This document shows positions 9,328-17,309 of a stretch of DNA of 64,000 nucleotides, one piece after another; within the stretch, counting starts at the first letter, position 1, and each line of letters starts with the position of its first letter. Under the pieces are notes generated by a model that ran no database searches, had not been told where the DNA came from, and worked only from the letters and a program-made list of their open reading frames with translations. The position numbers were made by a program, and so were the translations under genes. Origin of the DNA: Rothia nasimurium (GTDB taxonomy: Bacteria > Actinomycetota > Actinomycetes > Actinomycetales > Micrococcaceae); assembly GCF_928381705.1 (NCBI RefSeq), contig NZ_CAKMSR010000007.1, positions 62,001 through 126,000 of the forward strand. The letters run 5' to 3'.

Positions 9328-10977
9328 ATGACTCACCCATCACTTCCCGACCGTTCCGGCGAAACCACAGAGCCCCGCCGCAACGCCGGCTACGCCATTC
9401 TGGCGACCCTGCGTAGCTACGGCATCGACACCGTTTTCGGCATTCCCGGCACCCACAACCTCGAGTTCTACCGCCACCTCGAAGAGCTCGACATCCACCC
9501 CGTCACTACCCGCCACGAGCAGGGTGCCTCCTACGGGGCGGACGGCTGGTCGCTGACCCGCGGCCTGCCCGGCGTCGTCATCACCACTTCGGGCCCCGGC
9601 CTGCTCAACTCCCTCTCGGGTGCCGCCACCGCCTATGCCGAGTCGCGCCCCATGATTATCCTCTCCCCCGGCCGCCCCGTGGGTCACGAGTTCCGCGACA
9701 TCGGCGCCCTGCACGAGACCAAGAACCCCACCGGTGCCGTCAACTCCATCGTCGAGTTCTCCCGCCGCGTGAACTCCGCCGAAGAGGCCGTGGACATCAT
9801 CCACAACGCCTTCCGCTCCTTCGCCCACAACCGTCCGCGCCCCATCCACATCGAAGTACCCCTCGACGTGCTCGAACGCGAGGTTGAGCTTGACCCCGCT
9901 ATCCTGCAGGCCCGTCCCCTCGGCAAGCCCCAGCCCGCACCCATCGACGATGTGCGCGAGGCTGCCCGCATGCTGGCTGAATCGAAAAAACCCATTATCG
10001 TTGCCGGTGGCGGCTCTATCGGCGCGGCAGCCGACCTGCTGCGCCTGGCAGAAACCCTGGAAGCTCCCGTCATCACCTCGGTCAACGGCAAGGGCGCCAT
10101 TCCCGAAAAGCACCGCCTCTCCCTCGGCGCTGACCTGCGCCTGAGCGCAGCCCACGCCTTCTGCCGTGAGGCTGATGCCATGCTGATTATCGGCTCGAAG
10201 ATCGGTGAAGCGGAGCTCTGGGACGGCGACATCCGCCCCGCTGGCCCCGTCATTCGCATCGATATTACGCGCGACCAGATGCTCACCAACATCACCCCCG
10301 ATATCGAGCTGCCGGGCAACTCCAAGGCCGTCATTCCGCAGCTTCTGGACGCCCTCGCCGAGCTCGGCCTAGCTCCCGGCTCCCGCGAGCCCCGCGACCT
10401 GCAAAACATCTTCGACGCCCTCGACAACGAGGGGCGGGCAATCGCGCCCGAACTGGCAGAGCTCAACGAGAAGATCATGGAGATCCTGCCCGAAGACACC
10501 ATCATCGCCGGCGACTCCTCCCAGGTCACCTACATGGGCACCACCACCTTCTACCGGGCGGCCCGCCCCAACTCCCTGCTCTACATGGCAACCTACGCCA
10601 CCCTGGGCTACGGCCTGCCCGCCGCTATCGGCGCCAAGGTAGCTGCACCCGAGCGTCCGGTGGTCTGCCTACTCGGTGACGGCGCCCTCATGTTCGCCAT
10701 CCAGGAGCTCATGACCGCCGTTGAGCAGCAGCTCGACCTCCCCATCATCTGCGTTGAGAACGGCGGCTACGGCGAGATCCGCCAGAACGAGCGCGACCGC
10801 GGCATCGCCCCTGTAGCGGTAGACCTGGTGCAGCCTGACTGGGTCAAACTGGCCGAGGGCTTCGGCGCTACAGGCTTCTCAGCCACCATGGACACCCTGG
10901 CCGAGACCGTCCAGCAGGCTCTTGCTACCAGCGGCCCCTCGGTCGTGCACCTGAAGATTGGTGAGACCCTGCGCTAG
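9328..10977 (+). CDS. Thiamine-diphosphate-dependent enzyme, acetolactate synthase large-subunit type
   Basis: 549-residue protein with the three POX/AHAS domains: N-terminal Pyr domain with the catalytic Glu in RHEQGASYGADG, a central nucleotide-binding-like domain, and a C-terminal PP domain with GDGALMFAIQ followed by NGGYGEIRQ, the metal-ThDP motif. The ATG at 9328 is preferred because GAAAGG lies upstream; an in-frame upstream start at 9274 lacks this. No small regulatory subunit (ilvN) follows and the gene is monocistronic, so a catabolic acetolactate synthase, 2-oxoacid decarboxylase or benzoylformate decarboxylase-like role is as likely as branched-chain synthesis. Confidence 0.82.
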   Translation: MTHPSLPDRSGETTEPRRNAGYAILATLRSYGIDTVFGIPGTHNLEFYRHLEELDIHPVTTRHEQGASYGADGWSLTRGLPGVVITTSGPGLLNSLSGAATAYAESRPMIILSPGRPVGHEFRDIGALHETKNPTGAVNSIVEFSRRVNSAEEAVDIIHNAFRSFAHNRPRPIHIEVPLDVLEREVELDPAILQARPLGKPQPAPIDDVREAARMLAESKKPIIVAGGGSIGAAADLLRLAETLEAPVITSVNGKGAIPEKHRLSLGADLRLSAAHAFCREADAMLIIGSKIGEAELWDGDIRPAGPVIRIDITRDQMLTNITPDIELPGNSKAVIPQLLDALAELGLAPGSREPRDLQNIFDALDNEGRAIAPELAELNEKIMEILPEDTIIAGDSSQVTYMGTTTFYRAARPNSLLYMATYATLGYGLPAAIGAKVAAPERPVVCLLGDGALMFAIQELMTAVEQQLDLPIICVENGGYGEIRQNERDRGIAPVAVDLVQPDWVKLAEGFGATGFSATMDTLAETVQQALATSGPSVVHLKIGETLR

Positions 10978-10998
10978 GCGCAGCTAGCTCATAGAGAT

Positions 10999-11060
10999 AA
11001 GGACGCCGCCCCGCACTTCCCTGCCAATTGGCAGGAAAGTGCGGGGCGGCGTCCTTTTTT
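10999..11060. terminator. Strong rho-independent terminator
   Basis: 27-bp arms at 10999-11025 and 11030-11056 with one mismatch around AATT, followed by six Ts. It separates the convergent ThDP enzyme and ABC permease genes and carries GGACGCC/GGCGTCC near the stem base. Confidence 0.88.
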
Positions 11061-11089
11061 CGTCTGCTCACCCGGGGTGAGATGGATAG

Positions 11090-12382
11090 CTACTCGTAGC
11101 GCAGGGCGTCGATGGGGTCGAGCTTAGCCGCCTTGTTGGCCGGGTAGTAGCCGAAGAAGAGACCGATGGCCAGGGAGAACCCCAGGGCTAGAAGCACGGC
11201 GCTGAGCGGCGGGAAGACGAAGGTGCCCAGCATATTGGCTCCCAGCATGCCCAGGCCACCACCGATGAGAACACCGAGGATACCGCCGACCAGGCAGACC
11301 ATCATGGCCTCCACCACGAACTGTAGGCGGATTGCCCCTCGCGTTGCCCCCAGGGCCTTGCGGATGCCGATTTCGCGGGTACGTTCGGTGACGGTCACGA
11401 GCATAATGTTCATGACGCCAATGCCGCCTACCAGTAGTGAGATACCGGCGATAGCCGAGATAGCTGCGCTGATGCCGTCCAGTACCGCATTGAAGGACTC
11501 GGTCATGGCTGAGAAGTCTTGAATTTCAGCCATGAACTGGTCGTCACTACGGTACATGCTGGTCAGGTGGGCCTGCAGTAGGGCCTTGACCTGCCCCAGG
11601 TCCTTGCCTTCGGCGGGACGCACGGTGATGCTATTCCAGCCGTCGCTGTTATAGGAGTTGAAGTCGGGTTCTAGGGACAGCGGCAGGTAGACCGAGCCGG
11701 GGCCGTTGAAGGCAAAGGGGCCGCTAGCCATCTCGGTCTGGTAGACACCCACCACGAGAACCGTGCGCGAGGTCAGCCCCGCCTGCACATCAATTTCGCT
11801 TCCCACTGCCGCCTGGGGGTCGCCAAAGAGCGGGACAGCCTGATCCATGGAAAGGAGGGTGACCGGCCGCTTGGTGTCCATATCCGCCTGGGTCAGGGAG
11901 CGCCCCGCCACCAGGGTGACCGGGTTAAGTTCCAGGTAGTCCATATTGACGAACTGGGCATTGGTGTAGGGGGCCTCATTCTCACCGGCGAACAGATCTA
12001 CGCCGAAGTAGGAGTTTGCCCCGAGGGGAATACCCGCAATGTTGTCGCCCAGGGCCTCTTTGAGGCGGGCGATGTTATCCTCGTCGAACTTGGACTCAGC
12101 TGCGGGCTCGATGTATTCCCCGTTCGGCATACCCATGGGGCCGGAGGTCAGCCCCGCTTCTTCCTGCTCCTCAGTGGGGCGCTGCACCACGCTCACCATC
12201 AGGTCGTTAGCACCGGAGCTCACAATCGACTCAGAGGCCTGAGTTTTCAGCGAATGCCCCAGGGTCAAAATCGTAATGACCGAAGCAATACCCACGATGA
12301 TGCCAAGCAGGGTAAGGAAGGAGCGCATCTTGTTGTTGCGCAGGCTCCCCAGGGCCAGGGAGATTGATTCACGCACGTTCAT
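11090..12382 (-). CDS. MacB-type ABC transporter permease
   Basis: 430-residue permease: an N-terminal transmembrane helix with the SLRNNKMRSFLTLLGIIVG hallmark, an extracytoplasmic MacB-like core (~45-290), then three C-terminal helices of the FtsX domain, including GIGVMNIMLVTVTERTREIG. It is the third gene of a minus-strand operon (fusion protein, ATPase, permease) and its ATG overlaps the ATPase stop by 4 bp. The complex probably exports an antibiotic peptide, siderophore or lipid. No outer-membrane partner is expected in this lineage. Confidence 0.9.
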   Translation of the reverse strand: MNVRESISLALGSLRNNKMRSFLTLLGIIVGIASVITILTLGHSLKTQASESIVSSGANDLMVSVVQRPTEEQEEAGLTSGPMGMPNGEYIEPAAESKFDEDNIARLKEALGDNIAGIPLGANSYFGVDLFAGENEAPYTNAQFVNMDYLELNPVTLVAGRSLTQADMDTKRPVTLLSMDQAVPLFGDPQAAVGSEIDVQAGLTSRTVLVVGVYQTEMASGPFAFNGPGSVYLPLSLEPDFNSYNSDGWNSITVRPAEGKDLGQVKALLQAHLTSMYRSDDQFMAEIQDFSAMTESFNAVLDGISAAISAIAGISLLVGGIGVMNIMLVTVTERTREIGIRKALGATRGAIRLQFVVEAMMVCLVGGILGVLIGGGLGMLGANMLGTFVFPPLSAVLLALGFSLAIGLFFGYYPANKAAKLDPIDALRYE

Positions 12383-13068
12383 TGCGAGACCTCCTCTGTA
12401 ATCCGACCATCGACCATGGTGACGATGCGGTCGGTCTCAGCAGCCAGTTCGGGGTTGTGGGTAATGAAGACGATGGTCTTGCCCTGCTCACGGTTGAGCT
12501 CGTGGAAGAGGTCCATGACCATGCGCCCGGTCTGGGAGTCCAGGGCACCGGTGGGCTCGTCGGCCAGGAGTAGGGGCGGGTCGTTGGCCAGGGCACGGGC
12601 GATAGCAACACGCTGCTTCTGGCCACCGGAGAGAGCTGCGGGGCTGTGGTTCATGCGGTCGGCCATGCCCATCTGCTCTAGCAGGTGGGCGGCGCGTTCG
12701 CGGCGGTCACGGGGGTTCATACCGGCGTACATCATGGGCATTTCCACGTTCTTGAGGGCAGAAATACGGCCCACCAGGTTGAAGCTCTGGAAGATAAACC
12801 CGATGTTCTGGCTACGGTAGTAGGCTAGCTCGTCATCACTGAGGGAGGGGATATTCTCACCGGCAAAGGTGTAATAACCCTGGGTGGCCCGGTCGAGCAG
12901 GCCGATGATGTTCATCAGTGTGGTCTTACCCGAGCCGGACTGGCCGACCACTGACACGAATTCACCGTGGTCCACGTGGAAGTCGATACCGGGTAGCACC
13001 GTGATAGCGCTGGGTGTTCCCGCGTTGAAGGTTTTGACGATACCTCGCATATCGAGCAGAGTGCTCAT
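12379..13068 (-). CDS. MacB/LolD-type ABC transporter ATPase
   Basis: 229-residue ATP-binding subunit. Walker A GQSGSGKTT (~38-46), Q-loop in FQSFNL, signature LSGGQKQR, Walker B LLLADEPTGALDSQ and the switch His in FITHNPE are all intact. It starts 4 bp after the fusion protein stop and overlaps the permease start, so the three products form one efflux machine. Confidence 0.94.
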   Translation of the reverse strand: MSTLLDMRGIVKTFNAGTPSAITVLPGIDFHVDHGEFVSVVGQSGSGKTTLMNIIGLLDRATQGYYTFAGENIPSLSDDELAYYRSQNIGFIFQSFNLVGRISALKNVEMPMMYAGMNPRDRRERAAHLLEQMGMADRMNHSPAALSGGQKQRVAIARALANDPPLLLADEPTGALDSQTGRMVMDLFHELNREQGKTIVFITHNPELAAETDRIVTMVDGRITEEVSQ

Positions 13069-13071
13069 GGC

Positions 13072-14568
13072 CTACCACCCGAAGCTGGTGCCGGCATCGA
13101 GGGTGACGGTTTCACCCACGCGGTAGCGGTAGGTTTCACCGTAGGTGAGCACCATGTCGCCGGAAGCTACGTCACCACCGGTAATGGCGATATCAAATTC
13201 ATTAGCCAGGCCGGTTTCAATGGAGCGTTCTTCAAGGGTGAAGGAGCCGTCGTCGTTGGCGACAGCCACCACAACACTCTCGCTACCGAGATCGTTGGTG
13301 TAGACCGCATCGATGGGCACAGCCAGGGAGCTTTCCTCTTCAGCGGTGATAATGCTGGCCTTGACTGAGGACCCCAGGTAGAGGCCGTCGCGGTCACCGG
13401 TAACTTCGATGGTGACGGTAAAGGTGGGTGAACCACCGGCTGCCATGCCCGCTGCGGCAGCCTCAGGGTTGGCCTGCTGGGCGGAGTCGGCGATGGACGC
13501 AACCGAGGTGACGGTGCCCGAGTATTCCTTGGTGCCGGTTGCTCCGGCGGTGAAGGTGACGCGGTTACCTTCCTTGATGGTGGCAACGTCAGTCTCGCGG
13601 ACGCTGGTGGTAATGGTGAGCTTGGAATCGTCGCCGATGGTCACCACGGGGCCGGTTGCCGGGGCACCGGGCTTGGCTACGCTCATAACGACACCGTTGA
13701 TGGGTGAGGTGAGGGTGGCTGAGCTGAGATCGCCCTGTAGGGCTCCCAGGGTCTGGTCGCGAGTGGTTTCTGAGCTGGTCAGGGCGGTGCGGGCGCTGTT
13801 GAGCTCGGTTTCGAGGGCTGCAAGCTGGGTGTTGGCGGAGGTGCGGGCGGTGGCGACGCCGGTGTCTGCGTCCGCCTTTGCCCCGTTAGCCAGGCGCAGG
13901 GCCGACTCGGCGGCGGCGACTTCGGCGTTAATCATGGTGAGGTCTTCACCGGCGGCAGCGGCCTGGTCGCGTACCTGGTACTTGGCGTTGAGGTCGGTGG
14001 CAGCCAGGGAGGCCTGTTCGTTAGCGGAGCGCTGAGTGGCGAGGGCCGCTAGAATTTCGGGGTTGGTGCCGTTGGTGATTCCCTGGCTGTACTGGTCATA
14101 GGCAGTCTGGGCTGCGGTCAGAGCGCCCTGGGCGCTGGTGACAGCCCCATCGAGCTGGGTGCGTTGGGTATCGAGGCCCCCCTGGAGGGTGGAGGTGTCG
14201 ATGGTGGCTAGGGTTTGGCCGAGCTCGACCCGGTCGCCGACCTCTACCTCAACGGAGCTGATTGGGCTGGTGAGGTGGGTGGTGATGGAGCGGACTTCGC
14301 CGGGGGCGATGGTACCATCCACCCGTACTTTGTTGCTGACGCCTTCGTCGCTCAAAATCAGGTAGTCGGTGGAGGGGATGGAGTTCTGAGCGCTGGTGTT
14401 GCCACCAAACATGCTACCTACGACTAGCGCGCCGATGGCGATGAGGGCGATGACGCCTACAGCCAGACCAATGAGCACCTTGGTGAGGGTGCTCATTTTC
14501 TTTTTGGCAGGCGGACGCCGGTGCGCAGCTTCCGGTGCTTGGGTCGGAGGTGTGGGGGTTGTGCTCAT
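13072..14568 (-). CDS. MacA-like efflux membrane-fusion protein (HlyD/RND type)
   Basis: 498 residues. A Pro-rich cytoplasmic N-terminus is followed by one transmembrane helix (~28-50), a lipoyl/barrel-sandwich half ending in VEVGDRVELGQTLATID, a long Ala/Gln/Glu-rich coiled-coil hairpin (~125-290), the second lipoyl half (LTSPINGVVMSV) and a beta-barrel domain. It is the first gene of the efflux operon. In Gram-positive bacteria such proteins link the permease to the cell-wall side. The tandem palindromes at 14668-14705 lie about 100 bp upstream. Confidence 0.87.
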   Translation of the reverse strand: MSTTPTPPTQAPEAAHRRPPAKKKMSTLTKVLIGLAVGVIALIAIGALVVGSMFGGNTSAQNSIPSTDYLILSDEGVSNKVRVDGTIAPGEVRSITTHLTSPISSVEVEVGDRVELGQTLATIDTSTLQGGLDTQRTQLDGAVTSAQGALTAAQTAYDQYSQGITNGTNPEILAALATQRSANEQASLAATDLNAKYQVRDQAAAAGEDLTMINAEVAAAESALRLANGAKADADTGVATARTSANTQLAALETELNSARTALTSSETTRDQTLGALQGDLSSATLTSPINGVVMSVAKPGAPATGPVVTIGDDSKLTITTSVRETDVATIKEGNRVTFTAGATGTKEYSGTVTSVASIADSAQQANPEAAAAGMAAGGSPTFTVTIEVTGDRDGLYLGSSVKASIITAEEESSLAVPIDAVYTNDLGSESVVVAVANDDGSFTLEERSIETGLANEFDIAITGGDVASGDMVLTYGETYRYRVGETVTLDAGTSFGW

Positions 14569-14667
14569 GGTGCTGGTCCTTCACTAGCGGAGATAAATGT
14601 GGTGCAGTTCTCTTTTAGTGTAAGCGTTAACCTGCCCAGACAACACCCGGTTGCTGCCCAGAAAACA

Positions 14668-14705
14668 ACAAATCATACCGGGGTATACAAATCATACCGG
14701 GGTAT
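14668..14705. promoter_or_regulatory. Tandem 19-bp repeats with palindromic ATACCGGGGTAT cores
   Basis: Two exact head-to-tail copies, 14668-14686 and 14687-14705. Each contains ATACC-GG-GGTAT, an inverted repeat; the second copy extends to CATACC-GG-GGTATG. On the minus strand each unit also offers TATGAT, close to a -10 hexamer. They lie between the efflux operon start (14568) and the 3' end of the gene at 14732-15202, so they probably control the efflux operon. The regulator is unknown. Confidence 0.55.
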
Positions 14706-14731
14706 GAGGGGTAGGCTTGCAGCCTCATCCT

Positions 14732-15202
14732 CTAGGCGAAGCCGCCTCCCACCCACATGATGAAGGTTATGGCGAGAATGAAGAATAGCGGGGCAGCAAC
14801 GATAATCAACACCCCTAAAATCAGGGCAAAAATCGCGGTTATTTTCTCTCGGCCTCTCACGAAGAGGGCCCCTATTGCCAGCCCCATGGCACCAAGCCAG
14901 GTAAACCCTGTGGGCAGGGCTATGCTGAGTTCCCAGTCGAAGAAGATGAAGTTGGCAAGCCCTACACAGGTCATAAGTAGCATCATGACCAGGGAGATCG
15001 TGCCGTAGGGATTGAGCTTCTTTGCCTGTTCCGGCGGGCGAACCGCTGGAGGGTAATGGGCAACTGGGTGCTGGCCAGCGCCTACATGGTGCCCGGCACC
15101 CGGGGGCGGGTATGCGTTGGGCTGACCGGGGTGGGCCGGATAAGCCGGGGCGGTAGATAGCGGGCGAGGCGGACGCTCGGGGTGCTGAAAGGTATTATTC
15201 AT
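14732..15202 (-). CDS. Small membrane protein with Pro/His-rich N-terminus
   Basis: 156 residues. The first ~70 are rich in Pro, His, Ala and Tyr and probably disordered in the cytoplasm; three hydrophobic segments follow (~72-92, 98-115, 123-152). The layout resembles DUF4190-type actinobacterial proteins, but I cannot assign it to a family with confidence. Function unknown. It diverges from the DUF805 gene. Confidence 0.6.
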   Translation of the reverse strand: MNNTFQHPERPPRPLSTAPAYPAHPGQPNAYPPPGAGHHVGAGQHPVAHYPPAVRPPEQAKKLNPYGTISLVMMLLMTCVGLANFIFFDWELSIALPTGFTWLGAMGLAIGALFVRGREKITAIFALILGVLIIVAAPLFFILAITFIMWVGGGFA

Positions 15203-15250
15203 GGCACCAGTATGGGCAAAAATTCATGTTCCCACTAGGTCTTTTAAAAA

Positions 15251-15314
15251 TCTGTGGATAACTCCGGGGTGCCCGGCGGATTTATGACCGAGCATTACAG
15301 GGGTTATCCACAGA
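15251..15314. repeat. Inverted pair of perfect DnaA boxes
   Basis: A 12-bp perfect inverted repeat, 15251-15262 and 15303-15314, has TGTGGATAA (15253-15261) facing TTATCCACA (15304-15312). Both match the DnaA box consensus exactly. It lies in the divergent gap between the genes at 15202 and 15387. A DnaA role is inferred from sequence only. Confidence 0.55.
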
Positions 15315-15386
15315 CGCGCCAATGAAAGCTGGCCCCTCACGTTTCCTCTGTAGAATATGGTAAACGGACTAACAAGGAGGTTTTCC

Positions 15387-15908
15387 GTGACCACTCCTCT
15401 TTTCTCTTCCCCTGAGCCTATTCCAGGAGCAAGCCCCCTTCTAGCAACACGTCGCATGTTCGCCAAGACCTTTACCTTCTCGGGGCGGGCGTCTCGTAGT
15501 GAGTTCTGGTGGCCCAATATGCTTGCCTTGAGTGTGCTGATGGCATGCGATATTGCGGCACGACGTTACGACCGCTCCCGAAACCCTGATTCCTATACAG
15601 GGCCTCACAACAAGGATGCCTTCTGGCCCTTCCCTGATCGACCGGCCCCAGGCATGCCCGAGACACAAGAAGAACAGGCAGCGCGTAAACAACGTTTTAA
15701 CAGAGCTGAGATGACTTCCTTGGCTTTTAGTGCTCCGGCGCTTGTAGCACTCGGCGTGCCTACGTTGTCGCTTTCGGTTCGACGCCTCCATGATGCTAAT
15801 TTGTCAGGTCATTGGATGTGGATTCATGCATTCCCTTTTATAGGTTCCCTCGTAACCTTCGCGCTCTCAGCCCTACCCAGTAACCCCAAGGGTGAGAGAT
15901 TTGACTAG
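15387..15908 (+). CDS. DUF805 family membrane protein
   Basis: 173 residues from a GTG that follows a strong AAGGAGG by six bases; the in-frame ATG at 15357 is upstream of that ribosome site and is rejected. The DUF805 hallmarks are present: FTFSGRASRSEFWW near residue 30 and SVRRLHDANLSGHW near residue 130, with hydrophobic segments around ~45-60, ~115-130 and ~140-160. A ~55-residue polar insertion separates the first two helices. The function of DUF805 proteins is unknown. Confidence 0.85.
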   Translation: MTTPLFSSPEPIPGASPLLATRRMFAKTFTFSGRASRSEFWWPNMLALSVLMACDIAARRYDRSRNPDSYTGPHNKDAFWPFPDRPAPGMPETQEEQAARKQRFNRAEMTSLAFSAPALVALGVPTLSLSVRRLHDANLSGHWMWIHAFPFIGSLVTFALSALPSNPKGERFD

Positions 15909-15927
15909 AGCAAACGACTTTTAACGA

Positions 15928-15957
15928 GAGAAAGCGAGCCGATCGGCTCGCCTTCTC
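15928..15957. terminator. Bidirectional hairpin terminator
   Basis: Arms 15928-15940 and 15945-15957 (GAGAAAGCGAGCC type, one mismatch) with a GATC loop, between the convergent DUF805 and tautomerase genes. Confidence 0.65.
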
Positions 15958-15985
15958 CTCCACTCAGAGGCAACATAGTGAGACA

Positions 15986-16390
15986 CTAGGCCTTGGGTAC
16001 TCCCAGTTCCCCGGTAACATATTGGGCGACCCCGAAGCCGAAGGACCAATCGTAAAATGTGTTCTCAACATAACCAATGAACACATCTTCACCAGCAATT
16101 CCCACCTGCCCCAGCTTCTCCGCTATACGAGCATAAAGTTCCTGCTTAGCCTCTGATGAGCGACCTTCTTGGGTGAAAATCTGAATCATAACTACACCCT
16201 CACTACGATCAAACCCCAGACTAGCATCTTCAGCAATAATTTCTCCGGGCTGATGACGATTGATGATCTGGAAACGGTCACGGACAGGGATGCCATAGAC
16301 CTCAACAATAGCTTCATGAACAGCATCCGCAATAGTACGAGCACGCTCGGGAGTATGAGATTCATTGAGGTCGATTCGAACAAGGGGCAT
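15986..16390 (-). CDS. Tautomerase/MIF-superfamily protein
   Basis: 134-residue protein beginning Met-Pro-Leu-Val-Arg, as in 4-oxalocrotonate tautomerases, where the N-terminal proline exposed after Met removal is the catalytic base. The ATG at 16390 is chosen because AGAAAGGA lies six to seven bases upstream; the ATG two codons earlier directly abuts that site and would bury the proline. It resembles the longer tautomerase_3-type family. A copy of the putative IolR operator (16426-16439) lies just upstream, so it may belong to the inositol regulon. Substrate unknown. Confidence 0.82.
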   Translation of the reverse strand: MPLVRIDLNESHTPERARTIADAVHEAIVEVYGIPVRDRFQIINRHQPGEIIAEDASLGFDRSEGVVMIQIFTQEGRSSEAKQELYARIAEKLGQVGIAGEDVFIGYVENTFYDWSFGFGVAQYVTGELGVPKA

Positions 16391-16425
16391 AGCCATTCCT
16401 TTCTGTAGCCATACCCACCCTACAT

Positions 16426-16439
16426 TTTGTCCTTACAAA
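16426..16439. promoter_or_regulatory. Putative IolR operator 1 (TTTGTCCTTACAAA)
   Basis: Member of a set of five related 14-bp sites found only at inositol-cluster control regions. It is 36 bp upstream of the tautomerase start and in the leader of the GntR regulator, suggesting control in both directions. Confidence 0.65.
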
Positions 16440-16517
16440 GTTCAATCATTACGAAAAATTTCCAGAAAAGAACTCCTTCATCCATGCGAATATTCCGTGA
16501 AAATCCTGTAATCTGAT

Positions 16518-16531
16518 TTTGTAATTACAAA
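16518..16531. promoter_or_regulatory. Putative IolR autoregulatory operator (TTTGTAATTACAAA)
   Basis: A perfect 14-bp palindrome 27 bp upstream of the GntR gene. It shares TTTGT and TTACAAA with the other sites and would block transcription initiation if bound. Confidence 0.65.
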
Positions 16532-16557
16532 GTAACATTATCGAGAAGACTCGAACT

Positions 16558-17295
16558 ATGACGCTCCTACCCCCCATAAGCATCGACCGCAGCTCCCCGG
16601 TTCCCCTCTATCACCAGCTCATTACGGGTATCCGCAACGCTATCTCCGAAGGCACCCTCAGTGCTGGGTCAATGCTTCCCAATGAGTTAGATATCGCCAA
16701 AACCCTCCACCTCTCTCGCCCAACCGTCCGCAAGGCCATGGACGAGCTCGTCCGGTCTGGTCTGCTCGTCCGTAAGCGCGGAGTAGGCACCCAGGTCGTC
16801 TCTAACGAGATCAGACGCCCCCTCTCCCTCAGTTCCCTCTACGACGACCTAGCCCGCAGCGGCATCGACCCCAGCACCCGCGTCCTCACCTTTGATACCA
16901 TCGTCCCTCCCCCCTTCATCACAGAAGAGCTAGGGCTAGATGATAAGGCCAGGGTCTACTACATCCGCCGTATCCGCTATGAGAACAAGACCCCCCTCGC
17001 CCTCATGGAAAACTGGGTACCCACATCCATCGGCGACATCACCCCCGCCATGCTTGAAGAGAACGGCCTCTACGAAACGATGAGAAGCCTAGGCGCAACA
17101 TTCAGCGTCGGCCACCAAAAAGTTGGCGCAACCGTCGCCACCGCCGAACAAGCGGAGCACCTTGAAACCACCCCCGGTGCTGCCCTCGTCACCATGAAGC
17201 GTACCATCATGAACGACGTAGGAACGCGCATTGAAACGGGTTCCCACGTTTACCGTGCAGACCTCTACACCTTTGAGATGACCCTCTCCCAGTAA
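16558..17295 (+). CDS. iolR: GntR-family (HutC subfamily) regulator, probable inositol repressor
   Basis: 245 residues: an N-terminal GntR winged helix (~8-75; PLYHQLITGIRNAISEG and LSRPTVRKAMDELVRSGLL) and a C-terminal UTRA ligand domain (~95-240). It lies upstream of iolB with a 14-bp gap, so it is co-transcribed. IolR of Corynebacterium glutamicum is a GntR repressor of the same pathway; equivalence here is inferred from position and from the shared operator-like sites. The ligand is likely a pathway intermediate. Confidence 0.8.
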   Translation: MTLLPPISIDRSSPVPLYHQLITGIRNAISEGTLSAGSMLPNELDIAKTLHLSRPTVRKAMDELVRSGLLVRKRGVGTQVVSNEIRRPLSLSSLYDDLARSGIDPSTRVLTFDTIVPPPFITEELGLDDKARVYYIRRIRYENKTPLALMENWVPTSIGDITPAMLEENGLYETMRSLGATFSVGHQKVGATVATAEQAEHLETTPGAALVTMKRTIMNDVGTRIETGSHVYRADLYTFEMTLSQ

Positions 17296-17309
17296 GGAAG
17301 GAAAGCAAA

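Noticed and set aside
9340-10155. Two long minus-strand frames inside the ThDP enzyme gene
   Set aside because: Low-complexity translations opposite a clearly conserved enzyme; mirror of codon bias.
14668-14705. CRISPR-like or phase-variable tandem repeat
   Set aside because: Only two contiguous 19-bp units without spacers, placed upstream of an operon; operator-like is the simpler reading.
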